From an uncultured Blautia sp. (GTDB taxonomy: Bacteria; Bacillota; Clostridia; Lachnospirales; Lachnospiraceae): a stretch of 53,576 nucleotides of DNA. The notes under the pieces are model-generated. The model did no database searches. It was not told the DNA's origin and saw only the letters and a program-made list of their open reading frames with translations. The DNA lies in assembly GCA_900540785.1 (NCBI GenBank), contig UQHF01000024.1:1-53576 (forward strand), given 5' to 3'. The translations under genes and the position numbers were made by a program. Positions 1 to 8,307 of this stretch are shown here, piece by piece. The first letter of the stretch is position 1. Each line of letters begins with the position of its first letter.

Positions 1-39
1 TTCAAATTCTTCCACTGTAGTTAATTTGAATTCACTCAT
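1..39 (-). CDS. 5' end of an unidentified gene (runs off the left edge)
   Basis: Only the first 13 codons are inside the window, reading MSEFKLTTVEEFE. An unusually good ribosome binding site, AAAGGAGG, lies six bases before the ATG, so this is very likely a true gene start. It follows cooC on the same strand with a 178-base gap that holds two inverted repeats. The peptide is too short to identify. A CO dehydrogenase/acetyl-CoA synthase subunit would fit the neighbours, but that is a guess from context. Confidence 0.6.
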   Translation of the reverse strand, partial: MSEFKLTTVEEFE

Positions 40-170
40 TATAGACCTCCTTTAAATTGTACATCCCATATGTACTTTGTCTTTCATGAAAAATTTTATA
101 ATAAGCCCGCAGGCAGGAACCCATCCCCACCCATGGGTTATTCTCCTGTAAAAAAAAATGTGTAACGCCA

Positions 171-206
171 TTTACTTCAAGTATACAGAAGTACACTTGA
201 AGTAAA
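171..206 (-). repeat. Perfect 12-bp inverted repeat after cooC
   Basis: TTTACTTCAAGT (171-182) and ACTTGAAGTAAA (195-206) are exact reverse complements around a 12-base loop. The hairpin sits 12 bases past the cooC stop. On the minus strand it is not followed directly by a T-run (one comes about 10 bases later), so it is not a textbook terminator. It could be a 3' stabilising stem, a weak terminator or an operator. Confidence 0.6.
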
Positions 207-217
207 TATAATAATCT

Positions 218-991
218 TTATGATAACTCAAGTTTGTCCACGATCGCACGAAGAGCCATTTTTACCGGATTATCCTCCGGAAGTGACGCAGTAGGCCGTC
301 CCTCGCAGTCATACTGATACACAGTATCGTCCTGTGGAACTACGCCCAAAAGATTCAGCTTCTGATTTTCGATTTCCTCGCGGATTCCATCGTTCAGCTC
401 GCCTTTTGGCGCTCTGTTGATAATGAGCCCTACTGTTTTCGGGTGCATATCGCATTCTTCGATCAGCCTTGCAATTCTGCCCACCGCCTGCACGCCTCTT
501 CTGGAGCAGTCGCTTACCAGAATTGCCGTCTGCATAGTAGGAAGAACACCTCTGCTGATGTGTTCCATGCCCGCCTCGTTGTCCACTACAAAATACGGAT
601 AATTATTCTGATATTTTGCAAGCTGAGACTGGAGAAGTCCATTAACAAAACAGTAACAGCCCTTGCCCTGTGTCCTTCCCATTACAAGCAGGTCAAAATC
701 ATCATCTTCGATCAGTGCGTCCTCAAATCTCATTTCTGCGTAGTCCGCCTTGGAAACACCTGCAGGAATCGGATTCTCTTTTGACAATTCCGCACGTGCA
801 ATTTCTTCACGCACATCGCCAAGTGTTGTATCCACCTTCACTCCAAGCACTTCGTTAAGATTGGAATTCGCATCCGCATCTACTGCAAGAACAGGACCTT
901 TTCCCTGCTCGCAGAGATATTGAATCAGCATTCCGCATAAAGTTGTTTTTCCTACGCCGCCTTTTCCGGCGACAGCAATCACATGTGCCAT
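218..991 (-). CDS. cooC: CooC-type nickel-insertion ATPase for CO dehydrogenase
   Basis: This 257-residue protein is a MinD/ParA-like ATPase. Residues 9-17 carry the deviant Walker A GKGGVGKTT, the adenine side has D38-x-D40, and the CooC hallmark CYC lies in GKGCYCFVN near residue 112; in characterised CooC the two cysteines bind a metal at the dimer interface. The family uses ATP hydrolysis to help load nickel into the C-cluster of CO dehydrogenase. AGGAGG lies 11 bases before the start. It ends the order His-rich protein, cooT, metF, cooC, which points to the Wood-Ljungdahl pathway. Related MinD-like ATPases cannot be fully excluded, but the CYC motif and CooT nearby favour this call. Confidence 0.85.
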   Translation of the reverse strand: MAHVIAVAGKGGVGKTTLCGMLIQYLCEQGKGPVLAVDADANSNLNEVLGVKVDTTLGDVREEIARAELSKENPIPAGVSKADYAEMRFEDALIEDDDFDLLVMGRTQGKGCYCFVNGLLQSQLAKYQNNYPYFVVDNEAGMEHISRGVLPTMQTAILVSDCSRRGVQAVGRIARLIEECDMHPKTVGLIINRAPKGELNDGIREEIENQKLNLLGVVPQDDTVYQYDCEGRPTASLPEDNPVKMALRAIVDKLELS

Positions 992-1010
992 AAAACCTGA
1001 TGCCTCCTGA

Positions 1011-1928
1011 TTATACTAAAGTACGCATACCGCTTCTGTCGATGATTTCAGATACATCTTTCCATTTATTTAATGCGTAAAGATGAATGCCGTTTACGCC
1101 GAGTGCACGATATTCGTCAATCTGTCTGATTGTGTACTCAATTCCCTCTTCTTTGAATCTTGCTTTCTTTCCTTCTACGTCTGCATCGAATGGCTCTTTG
1201 TCAAACGGATTCGGGAAGATCCAGTTTCTGGAAATGATCTCGCAGAGTTCACGCGGCATTACGCAGGCATTACGGGAAAGAGCCATGTTGATTGTAGCTG
1301 CCTGGTCAAGAATCGGCATGATACCTACGTCTACCGGCATGGTAATACCAGCTTCACGGATTGCATCCAGCCAGTATTTGAACTGTTCCATATCCCAGCA
1401 AAGCTGTGTCATGATGTAATCTGCACCGTTATCCTGTTTCTGTTTCAGAACTGCAATGTCAGATTCAAGGCTTCTGCAGGAGATGTGTCCCTCAGGAGAA
1501 CCTGCAACTGCGATTTCAATTTTATCGCCAAACTCTTTGCGGACATATGCTACCAGGTCTGTTGCATATGCGAAATCTCCGCCTGTTCCTGTCCATCCAA
1601 AAGGAAGGTCTCCGCGAAGTGCAAGCATATGGTCAACGCCATTGTCAAGATAGTTCTGTAACTGATCTTTGATGCCTTCTGCAGTATTTCCGATACATGT
1701 GAAATGTGTTACCGGAATTGTACCTGCATCTTTGATCATCTTACATACATCCATATTTTTACCAACGTTTGTTCCGCCGGCTCCGTATGTACAGGAAATG
1801 TATTCCGGTTTGTATTTGCAAAGATGCTCAATTGTTCCCGGAAGGTTTTCCATACCTTTGTCTGTTTTTGGTGGGAACAGCTCAAAGGAAAGGAGCATTT
1901 TCTCTTTCATTGCTTCTGCTAATTTCAT
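1011..1928 (-). CDS. metF: Methylenetetrahydrofolate reductase
   Basis: A 305-residue flavoprotein of the MTHFR family. The N-terminus reads MLLSFELFPPKTDKG, with the family glutamate in SFE.FPPK, and the middle has the LRGD and GSPEGH segments of the flavin barrel. It reduces methylene-THF to methyl-THF, which feeds methionine synthesis and, in acetogens, the methyl branch of the Wood-Ljungdahl pathway. The length is that of the catalytic domain alone. Acetogen enzymes often pair with MetV and RnfC2, and neither is next to it. GGAGG lies nine bases before the ATG. Its position between cooT and cooC suggests co-expression with CO dehydrogenase maturation. Confidence 0.9.
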   Translation of the reverse strand: MKLAEAMKEKMLLSFELFPPKTDKGMENLPGTIEHLCKYKPEYISCTYGAGGTNVGKNMDVCKMIKDAGTIPVTHFTCIGNTAEGIKDQLQNYLDNGVDHMLALRGDLPFGWTGTGGDFAYATDLVAYVRKEFGDKIEIAVAGSPEGHISCRSLESDIAVLKQKQDNGADYIMTQLCWDMEQFKYWLDAIREAGITMPVDVGIMPILDQAATINMALSRNACVMPRELCEIISRNWIFPNPFDKEPFDADVEGKKARFKEEGIEYTIRQIDEYRALGVNGIHLYALNKWKDVSEIIDRSGMRTLV

Positions 1929-2014
1929 AGTTACGTACCTCCACGTCTTTTTTTATTGATCCAAAGGCTTCCGCCTTGCAGATTCCGCATATTCAAGGCA
2001 AATGATCATAAAGC

Positions 2015-2197
2015 TCACTCGCAGGAAAGCTTCACAATGCTGTTTGCCAGATCTACCATAAGAATGCTTCCTTCCACAACTCTCTCGTCTCCCATAATAT
2101 CTCTGAGAATGACGCGGTTTCCGTCCACATCAATACGGCTTACATTTTTAAAGATAACAGAGTCATCACTCTGTTTATAAACAGTTGCAAGACACAT
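2015..2197 (-). CDS. cooT: CooT-type small nickel-binding protein
   Basis: A 60-residue protein beginning MCLATVYKQ. The Cys at position 2 after the initiator Met is the nickel ligand described for CooT, and the rest is a short beta-rich domain with the family-like VILRDIMGDERVVEG stretch. CooT is thought to help nickel delivery to CO dehydrogenase. A strong AAGGAGGGG binding site precedes the ATG, and the gene begins 13 bases after the His-rich gene ends. Annotation pipelines often miss or mislabel this family because it is so short. Confidence 0.8.
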   Translation of the reverse strand: MCLATVYKQSDDSVIFKNVSRIDVDGNRVILRDIMGDERVVEGSILMVDLANSIVKLSCE

Positions 2198-2210
2198 TTC
2201 TCACCCCTCC

Positions 2211-2603
2211 TTACTTCAGTTCTTCTTTTACAAGAGTAAGGGCAAGACCGAGACGCATATTTCCCTTCTGGAAATCGGAAACGCCTTCTTTAATTGTTTT
2301 GGCTGCTGCTTCCATTCCCATTTTCTGAAGATTATCTGCCATCTGGTCAAGCTCTGCTGCATGGTGTTCATTGTGCTGGAGCATGTAAGTTAAAAGAGCA
2401 ACTGTCTCATTCTTACAGTCTCCTTCCTCACAGGAACCGCAGTGAGTATGTCCACAGCCCTCGTCATGAGAGTGCTCATGACTCTCTCCTGCTTCATGGC
2501 TGTGTGTATGTGTATGTTTCACACCATCTTCATGAGTATGCTCATGGCTGTGCTCATGACCGTGGTGGATCAGATTGCCATTTTCATCTTTAATTAAATG
2601 CAT
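2211..2603 (-). CDS. Histidine-rich putative nickel metallochaperone (CooJ-like in role)
   Basis: A 130-residue soluble protein. Residues about 14-60 are dominated by His with Glu, Asp, Ser and Thr in HEHSHEH- and HTHTHSH-type runs, ending in a cysteine patch with GCGHTHCGSC and EEGDC. The last 65 residues look like a helical domain (LLTYMLQHNEHHAAELDQM onward). Such His-rich tracts bind Ni or Zn. In Rhodospirillum the His-rich CooJ works with CooC and CooT, and the company here suggests the same role, but the helical domain lies C-terminal to the His tract and I see no direct homology. It is the first gene after the promoter at 2684-2712. AAAGGAG precedes the ATG. Confidence 0.7.
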   Translation of the reverse strand: MHLIKDENGNLIHHGHEHSHEHTHEDGVKHTHTHSHEAGESHEHSHDEGCGHTHCGSCEEGDCKNETVALLTYMLQHNEHHAAELDQMADNLQKMGMEAAAKTIKEGVSDFQKGNMRLGLALTLVKEELK

Positions 2604-2683
2604 AGATTACTCCTTTCTACTCTGTCTAACCTCTTTTCCTTAAAAAAGGGCAAAGTTGTGACAAGAATTTATCAATTACATTC

Positions 2684-2712
2684 ATTATACATCTTTCTCC
2701 CGGTATTATCAA
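2684..2712 (-). promoter_or_regulatory. Sigma-A promoter of the His-rich/cooT/metF/cooC unit
   Basis: On the minus strand TTGATA (2707-2712), a 17-base spacer and TATAAT (2684-2689) lie about 80 bases before the His-rich gene. The next gene to the right runs the other way, so this is the likely promoter of all four minus-strand genes. Confidence 0.8.
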
Positions 2713-2803
2713 GGATATTATATGAAATATTTCTCAATAATTCTTCTTTTTTCCCAGTAAATAACTGTGATTTTTGACAGAAACTGTGATATTTTTAACC
2801 TAT

Positions 2804-2882
2804 TTGTCTTGTTTTTAACAAACTTCTTGTAGTAAATTTGTAACATAAATGATGTGATTCTTTCACATTTTTATGGTATACT
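2804..2882 (+). promoter_or_regulatory. Aldo/keto reductase promoter with palindromic operator candidates
   Basis: TATACT at 2877-2882 is a good -10 box; no clear -35 is seen. A palindrome ATGTGA-N5-TCACAT (2852-2868) covers the place where a -35 should be. Further upstream TTGTCTT-N4-TTAACAA (2804-2821) has one perfect half of a Rex-type redox site and a poor second half. The 324-base gap 2604-2927 holds this, the opposing promoter and a repeated AACTGTGAT; I see no gene in it. Confidence 0.5.
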
Positions 2883-2927
2883 TTATCGGATACTAGATAC
2901 ATAACTGTTTTTGAGGAGGAATGAACC

Positions 2928-3755
2928 GTGAAACAGACTGTTTTTCTGAACAACAACAGAGAAATGCCCCTTTTAGGACTGGGTGTATATAAACTTACCG
3001 ATCATACAGAAGCGGAAACCGCCATTTCATCTGCAATTCAATGCGGTTACCGGTTGATAGACACTGCTTCTGTATATAAAAACGAAGAGCTTGTAGGACA
3101 TGCCATCGAAAAATCCGGAATCTCCCGCAGGGAATTATTTCTTACTACAAAGGTGTGGAACACTGCACAGCGTCTCGGCGACATCGAGGGTTCTCTCTCC
3201 AGAAGCCTGGAACGTCTGAAAACAGATTACGTGGATCTGTACCTTATCCACTGGCCTGTCCCCGGCTGCTATACAGGAACCTGGCTGGAAATGGAAAAAC
3301 TGCTGGAAAGCGGACGTGCCCGTTCTATTGGTGTCAGCAATTTTGAAATCCGCCACCTGGAAGAATTAAAACACGTTTCCGGTATTGTACCTGCTGTAAA
3401 CCAGATTGAATGCCACCCTTTGCGCTATCCGAAAGAGCTGATCGAATACTGTCAGGACAACAACATACAGGTACAGGCATACGCTCCCCTTGGAAGAGGC
3501 GCATACCTTGACAACGACGTTATGTGCGTTCTGGGAACAAAATACGCAAAAAGCCCTGCGCAGATCGGGCTTCGCTGGGCTGTGCAGAAGGGCATCTCCG
3601 TTATCCCTAAATCAGCCAATCCAGAACGAATTTTAAGTAACAGTGAAATTTTCGACTTTGAAATTGAAGAAGAAGATATGGCGATCATCGATACCTTAAA
3701 CGAAAACCTGAGAACTTCCAGCATTCCGGAAGATTTAAGAGACATCCCATTTTAA
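2928..3755 (+). CDS. Aldo/keto reductase
   Basis: A 275-residue (alpha/beta)8 NADPH-dependent oxidoreductase of the AKR5-like bacterial group. The catalytic tetrad is visible: Asp in YRLIDTASVY, the Tyr of that motif, Lys in TTKVW and His in LIHWPVP. The cofactor end has IPKSANPERI. It probably reduces small aldehydes or ketones such as methylglyoxal; the substrate cannot be read from sequence. The start is GTG, eight bases after GGAGG; no in-frame ATG is as well placed. It is a single-gene unit with its own promoter, and it ends against gpsA with a shared terminator. Confidence 0.9.
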   Translation: MKQTVFLNNNREMPLLGLGVYKLTDHTEAETAISSAIQCGYRLIDTASVYKNEELVGHAIEKSGISRRELFLTTKVWNTAQRLGDIEGSLSRSLERLKTDYVDLYLIHWPVPGCYTGTWLEMEKLLESGRARSIGVSNFEIRHLEELKHVSGIVPAVNQIECHPLRYPKELIEYCQDNNIQVQAYAPLGRGAYLDNDVMCVLGTKYAKSPAQIGLRWAVQKGISVIPKSANPERILSNSEIFDFEIEEEDMAIIDTLNENLRTSSIPEDLRDIPF

Positions 3756-3784
3756 AATCTCATTACGTTCCCTTCTCACCATGC

Positions 3785-3820
3785 AAAAAGGCAGACGCAT
3801 TCGCATCTGCCTTTTCTTTT
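3785..3820. terminator. Bidirectional terminator between aldo/keto reductase and gpsA
   Basis: AAAAGGCAGA (3786-3795) pairs perfectly with TCTGCCTTTT (3806-3815) around a 10-base loop. T-rich sequence follows on both strands, so it can serve both convergent genes. Confidence 0.85.
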
Positions 3821-3830
3821 CTGTTCTGCT

Positions 3831-4841
3831 TTATTCCCACGGGAGCATGGGAGTTTCTACTTTTTTATCACGAAGCATCAGATCCATCACTGCCTCTGAT
3901 GCCGCTTTTCCTTCGAAAAGAACTTTATTTACCTCTGTGATGATCGGCATTTCCACTTCATATTTTTCTGCAAGCCCTTTTGCAGCCTTTGCAGAATATA
4001 CGCCTTCTACCACCATCTCCACTTCCTTCATTGCCTCTTCCATCGTGCGGCCCTGCCCCATCAGAAAGCCGGCTTTTCTGTTTCTGCTGTGTACACTTGC
4101 ACAGGTAACGATCAGATCGCCAATTCCGGAAAGACCGTAGAAAGTCTCCGCCTTTGCACCCATTTTCACGCCAAGCCTTGCAATTTCCGCAATTCCTCTT
4201 GTGATAAGAGCAGCCTTTGTATTATCTCCATACCCGAGACCGTCCGCCGTTCCTGCCGCCAGAGCAATCACATTTTTAAGCGCACCGCCAAGTTCCACAC
4301 CAAGTATATCCGGAGTAGTATACACACGGAATACAGGACTCATAAAAATCCCCTGAAGATACTCCGCAGTTTCTCTTGTACGGCTGCTCACTACACAGGT
4401 GGTAGGAATCCCTTTCCCCACCTCTTCTGCGTGACTTGGTCCGGAAAGTACACAGACATCTGCATTTGGGATTTCTTCCTCAATAATCTCGCTGAGCGTC
4501 ATAAGCGTCTTTTCTTCCACACCTTTTGCCACATTTACAATTTTCTGATTCTCTCTCACAAACGGCGCCATCTGATGAGCCGTGCTTCTTGTAAACGGAG
4601 ACGGAACTGCAAGAACTGCCACATCCGGCTCCTTCAGGCTTTTCTCCAGATCAGTGGTAATTTCCATTTCTGCCGGAAGGATTACGCCCGGAAGCTTTGA
4701 GGTATGTTCCCTTTTCTCACGAAGCATCTCCACCTCATGTTCCAGAGCAGACCAGAGGGTCACCTCATGTCCGTTATTATAAAGCAGCAGAGAAAGCGCG
4801 GTTCCCCAGCTTCCCGCTCCTAATACACTGATTTTTGCCAT
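3831..4841 (-). CDS. gpsA: Glycerol-3-phosphate dehydrogenase [NAD(P)+]
   Basis: A 336-residue enzyme that makes sn-glycerol 3-phosphate from dihydroxyacetone phosphate for phospholipid synthesis. The N-terminus MAKISVLGAGSWGTAL is the classic GpsA Rossmann motif; VLSGPSHAEEV and the catalytic-lysine segment GALKNVIALAAGTADGLG are also present. I chose the ATG at 4841, with AAGGG about seven bases upstream, over the GTG three codons earlier. It follows plsY, so the G3P maker and G3P user lie side by side. Confidence 0.95.
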   Translation of the reverse strand: MAKISVLGAGSWGTALSLLLYNNGHEVTLWSALEHEVEMLREKREHTSKLPGVILPAEMEITTDLEKSLKEPDVAVLAVPSPFTRSTAHQMAPFVRENQKIVNVAKGVEEKTLMTLSEIIEEEIPNADVCVLSGPSHAEEVGKGIPTTCVVSSRTRETAEYLQGIFMSPVFRVYTTPDILGVELGGALKNVIALAAGTADGLGYGDNTKAALITRGIAEIARLGVKMGAKAETFYGLSGIGDLIVTCASVHSRNRKAGFLMGQGRTMEEAMKEVEMVVEGVYSAKAAKGLAEKYEVEMPIITEVNKVLFEGKAASEAVMDLMLRDKKVETPMLPWE

Positions 4842-4852
4842 ATGTTTCACCC

Positions 4853-5503
4853 TTACCCTTTCTTCCCGGATTTCCCCAGGAAAATCTTATTTTCAGTACC
4901 CGCAAGAAGACGGATAATATTTGCCCTGTGACGAAACAGTGCCAGCAGCGTAAGCGCCGCCATGACTCCATATAACTCCATTGTATGAGAAGTATCCATA
5001 CCATAGCTTCCCATCTGTCCAAAAACTACCATACAGATGAAAGCAGTTACATAGGCACTGATCGAGCACAGGGACACATAATGCGTTGCAAAAAACAATC
5101 CAAAAAACACAACGAAACAGACTGCAAAAATCCTCCAGTCAAAAGCGAGGATCAGACCCACCGACGCGGCAATCCCCTTTCCGCCTTTAAACTTCAGATA
5201 AACAGGAAAGTTATGTCCTAAAATGCATCCCGCTGCCGCATAAAGACTCAAAAGAGGAAGAATTTCCCCATAGTCTTCTCTAAAAAGTGCCTTTACGATC
5301 AAAATGGCAGCCACACATTTCAAGCAGTCGCAGAGAAGTGTAATCGCTCCTGCTTTTTTTCCGAAGGTACGAAGCGCGTTTGTTGTTCCCGCATTTCCGC
5401 TTCCGTGTTCCCGTATATCTGTTTTGTGCAGTCTTCCGATAATATAGGAAGTCTGAAACAAACCGCATACATATCCGATAGCCAAGCAAATCAAGCGTTC
5501 CAT
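4853..5503 (-). CDS. plsY: Acyl-phosphate:glycerol-3-phosphate acyltransferase
   Basis: A 216-residue membrane enzyme with about five hydrophobic segments that adds the first acyl chain to glycerol 3-phosphate. PlsY motifs are present: GSGNAGTTNALRTFG near the N-terminus, KFKGGKGIAASVG mid-protein and ATHYVSLCS. The ATG at 5503 (MERLICLAIG) is preferred: it has AGAAGGA upstream and sits seven bases after the der stop. A longer open frame reaches 5569 but would overlap der and lacks family sequence. Confidence 0.95.
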   Translation of the reverse strand: MERLICLAIGYVCGLFQTSYIIGRLHKTDIREHGSGNAGTTNALRTFGKKAGAITLLCDCLKCVAAILIVKALFREDYGEILPLLSLYAAAGCILGHNFPVYLKFKGGKGIAASVGLILAFDWRIFAVCFVVFFGLFFATHYVSLCSISAYVTAFICMVVFGQMGSYGMDTSHTMELYGVMAALTLLALFRHRANIIRLLAGTENKIFLGKSGKKG

Positions 5504-5510
5504 AATCTCT

Positions 5511-6836
5511 TTATTCCTTCTCTCCCCGCTCCCGGATAATGAATTTAAGGGAAGTTCCCCGGAATCCAAAAGCGTCCCGTACTTTATTTTCGATATATCT
5601 TGTATAAGAAAAGTGCATCAGCTCTTTATCGTTTACAAAAATTACAAAAGTAGGCGGTTTTACCCCAACCTGAGTCATATAGAAAATCTTAAGCCGTTTC
5701 CCTTTATCAGACGGAGGCTGCTGCATGGCAACTGCCTCAGAGAGAATTTCATTGAGCACACCTGTCTGCACACGGAGCGTTTGATTCTCAATCACTGTGT
5801 CAATGGTTTCGAACAGCTTCGGAATCCTCTGTCCTGTTTTTGCGGAAATAAATATAATCTCTGCATAAGGCATATAAGCAAGTACTTCCCGGATACGGTT
5901 TGTATGCTTGTAAATAGTCTTATCATTTTTTTCGATGGCATCCCATTTATTTACTGCAATGATCACACCCTTGCCTCTTTCATGGGCAATTCCTGCAATT
6001 TTTGCATCCTGTTCTGTTACGCCCTCTGTGGCGTCGATCATGAGCACAACAATACTTGCGCGCTCCACTGCAGTTACCGTACGGATCACGCTGTAGCGCT
6101 CAATCTCCTCTTTTACCTTTCCTTTTCTTCGAAGTCCGGCAGTATCAATGAAAACATAATCTCTTCCCTGCCATTTTACCTTCGTATCTACTGCGTCCCT
6201 TGTGGTTCCCGCAATGTCGGAAACAATGACGCGCTCCTCGCCGAGAAGCTTGTTTACAAGAGAAGATTTTCCCACGTTTGGTTTTCCCACAATGGCAATC
6301 TTCGGTATATCCTCATCTTCCTCTTCTCCTGCGCCTTCCGGAAAATGTTTCACAATCTCGTCCAGCATATCGCCGATTCCCATACGGTTTGCAGCGGAAA
6401 CAGGCACAGGCTCTCCAATTCCAAGGTTATAAAACTCGTATACGTCCATCATATATTTCTGCATACTGTCTACTTTATTTACCACAAGGACAACCGGCTT
6501 TCCGCTTCTCCTGAGCATATCTGCCACCTTCGCATCAGAATCTACAAGTCCCTGATGTACATCTGTGATAAAGACGATCACATCTGCCGTATCAATGGCA
6601 ATCTGTGCCTGCTCTCTCATCTGCGAAAGAATAATATCGCTGCTGTCCGGCTCAATTCCTCCTGTATCGATCAGGGTAAAATTTTTATCAAGCCAATTTA
6701 CATCTGCATAAATTCGGTCTCTTGTAACGCCCGGCGTATCCTTTACAATGGAAATTTTCTCACCTGCCAGCGCATTAAACAGTGTGGATTTCCCCACATT
6801 GGGTCTTCCCACAATTGCAACTACCGGTTTGTTCAT
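5511..6836 (-). CDS. der: Ribosome biogenesis GTPase Der (EngA)
   Basis: A 441-residue tandem GTPase for 50S assembly. Two G domains each have a P-loop (GRPNVGKST near residue 9 and GKPNVGKSS near 180) and NKVD/NKWD motifs, followed by the C-terminal KH-like domain ending in FIIRERGEKE. The ATG at 6836 (MNKPVVAIVG) has AAAGGAG six bases upstream. The DUF512 gene upstream ends 62 bases inside der, so the two are probably translationally coupled. Confidence 0.96.
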   Translation of the reverse strand: MNKPVVAIVGRPNVGKSTLFNALAGEKISIVKDTPGVTRDRIYADVNWLDKNFTLIDTGGIEPDSSDIILSQMREQAQIAIDTADVIVFITDVHQGLVDSDAKVADMLRRSGKPVVLVVNKVDSMQKYMMDVYEFYNLGIGEPVPVSAANRMGIGDMLDEIVKHFPEGAGEEEDEDIPKIAIVGKPNVGKSSLVNKLLGEERVIVSDIAGTTRDAVDTKVKWQGRDYVFIDTAGLRRKGKVKEEIERYSVIRTVTAVERASIVVLMIDATEGVTEQDAKIAGIAHERGKGVIIAVNKWDAIEKNDKTIYKHTNRIREVLAYMPYAEIIFISAKTGQRIPKLFETIDTVIENQTLRVQTGVLNEILSEAVAMQQPPSDKGKRLKIFYMTQVGVKPPTFVIFVNDKELMHFSYTRYIENKVRDAFGFRGTSLKFIIRERGEKE

Positions 6837-8184
6837 ACATTTGTCTCCTTTTTCGTTCTTTCTGTTTCGGCGATCCGATGACCGCATCTACCAGGTCACT
6901 GCCGCCGCTGTCTACTACTGTGATGGGAACTTTAAGCTCCCCGGAAAGTTCCGAAAGCGTCACGTCATCAAGAAATACTTCTTCCCCGTCCCGCAGCATA
7001 CTGCACGGAAGGAAAAGACGCTCTCCCAGTTCCTTTCCCTTTAACTGTTCTTTTAAATCCTGCCCTGTGATCAGTCCGGAAACTGTAATATTCTCTCCGA
7101 AAAAATGGTTGACCACAGGCTGTACCTCCACGCATACACCCGGGAATTTTTTCTGAATGCTATCCATGTGCTTCTTCAGGAAAGGCGCTGCCAGAAGCCC
7201 GGTTGCCAGCGTTCCCCGAACCTGCCTTTCATCTCCATCTATCTCACTGAGGCATTTCTTTACCTCTGTATCAAGAAGGCGGAGCATTCCCACTCCATTT
7301 TCAAGCTGGAGATACCCGTCGTACCTTTCTTCCTCCGGAAGCTCTTCTCCTGCAAGAATATACCATTCATCTGACGCGTGAATAAAATGGATTCCATGCT
7401 TTTTCATCATTTTTTCCTGCCAGCAGTGAATGGTTTTCAAAACCTCTTTTGCATCCTCCCGGTCAAATGGCTCAAGAGGATAAAGACCGCCCCGGAATCT
7501 GGAAAGTCCTACCGGCACTACGGAAACACTCTGAAGCACAGGCGCATATTCAGAAAGCTTTGAAAGACTGTATTCCAGTTCTTCCTTATCATTCACACCC
7601 TTGCAGAGGACAATCTGCCCATTCATGGTAATGCCTGCCTCGTAAAGCGTATCTACCTTTTTGAGTGCTTCACCGGCAAAACGGTTATGAAGCATCTCAC
7701 AACGTAATTTTGGATTCATGGTCTGAAAAGAAATATTGATCGGTTCCAGATGATACTGGATGATCCGCTCAATGTTATGATCGCTCATATTTGTGAGCGT
7801 CACGTAATTTCCCTGAAGGAAAGAAAGTCTGGAATCGTCGTCTTTAAAATAAAGGGTATCCCGCATTCCCGGCGGCATCTGGTCAATAAAACAGAAAATA
7901 CACTTATTGCAGCAGGAACGGTACTCATCCATCAGACCGTTCTCAAATTCTGCGCCAAGATCCTCCTCATACTCTTTCTCCACCTCAAGCTCCCACACTT
8001 CTCCGTCTGCCTTTTCAATCAGAAGCTCCACATATTCCTCATTCATAAGATAGCGGTAATCGAACACGTCCTCCACAGGCTGTCCGTTCACAGAAAGAAG
8101 AGCATCTCCGGGAGCAAGCTCAAGTTCTTCCGCAATACTGCCCGGAAGTACAGACGAAATAATATGCTTCTTTTCTTTTTTCAT
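6775..8184 (-). CDS. DUF512 family Fe-S (radical-SAM-like) protein with PDZ domain
   Basis: A 469-residue protein of unknown function that is widespread in Firmicutes and cyanobacteria. It opens with a PDZ-like domain (ISSVLPGSIAEELELAPGD), then has the cysteine cluster CNKCIFCFID (CxxCxxC, iron-sulfur), and a C-terminal DUF512 domain with LLDTEVKKCL and FLPCSMLRDGEEVFLDD. I take the ATG at 8184, just after GAGGTG, over an upstream ATG at 8250 with no binding site. It begins the unit DUF512-der-plsY-gpsA. The last 20 or so residues, rich in Lys and Arg, are encoded in the overlap with der. Confidence 0.85.
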   Translation of the reverse strand: MKKEKKHIISSVLPGSIAEELELAPGDALLSVNGQPVEDVFDYRYLMNEEYVELLIEKADGEVWELEVEKEYEEDLGAEFENGLMDEYRSCCNKCIFCFIDQMPPGMRDTLYFKDDDSRLSFLQGNYVTLTNMSDHNIERIIQYHLEPINISFQTMNPKLRCEMLHNRFAGEALKKVDTLYEAGITMNGQIVLCKGVNDKEELEYSLSKLSEYAPVLQSVSVVPVGLSRFRGGLYPLEPFDREDAKEVLKTIHCWQEKMMKKHGIHFIHASDEWYILAGEELPEEERYDGYLQLENGVGMLRLLDTEVKKCLSEIDGDERQVRGTLATGLLAAPFLKKHMDSIQKKFPGVCVEVQPVVNHFFGENITVSGLITGQDLKEQLKGKELGERLFLPCSMLRDGEEVFLDDVTLSELSGELKVPITVVDSGGSDLVDAVIGSPKQKERKRRQMYEQTGSCNCGKTQCGEIHTV

Positions 8185-8307
8185 TTTCACCTCAACTGAG
8201 GCAGTTTTCAATCCTGCCTGTCTATTCTCAAAAAGGGCATTGATACCCATGATTTATCATTATCTTCATTATCATACCAATTTTCCGGGTAAAAATCAAT
8301 AAATTCC

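Noticed and set aside
5613..6881. Long plus-strand open frame of 422 codons opposite der
   Set aside because: It is the antisense shadow of der, rich in Cys/His/Ile without domain signs and without a ribosome site.
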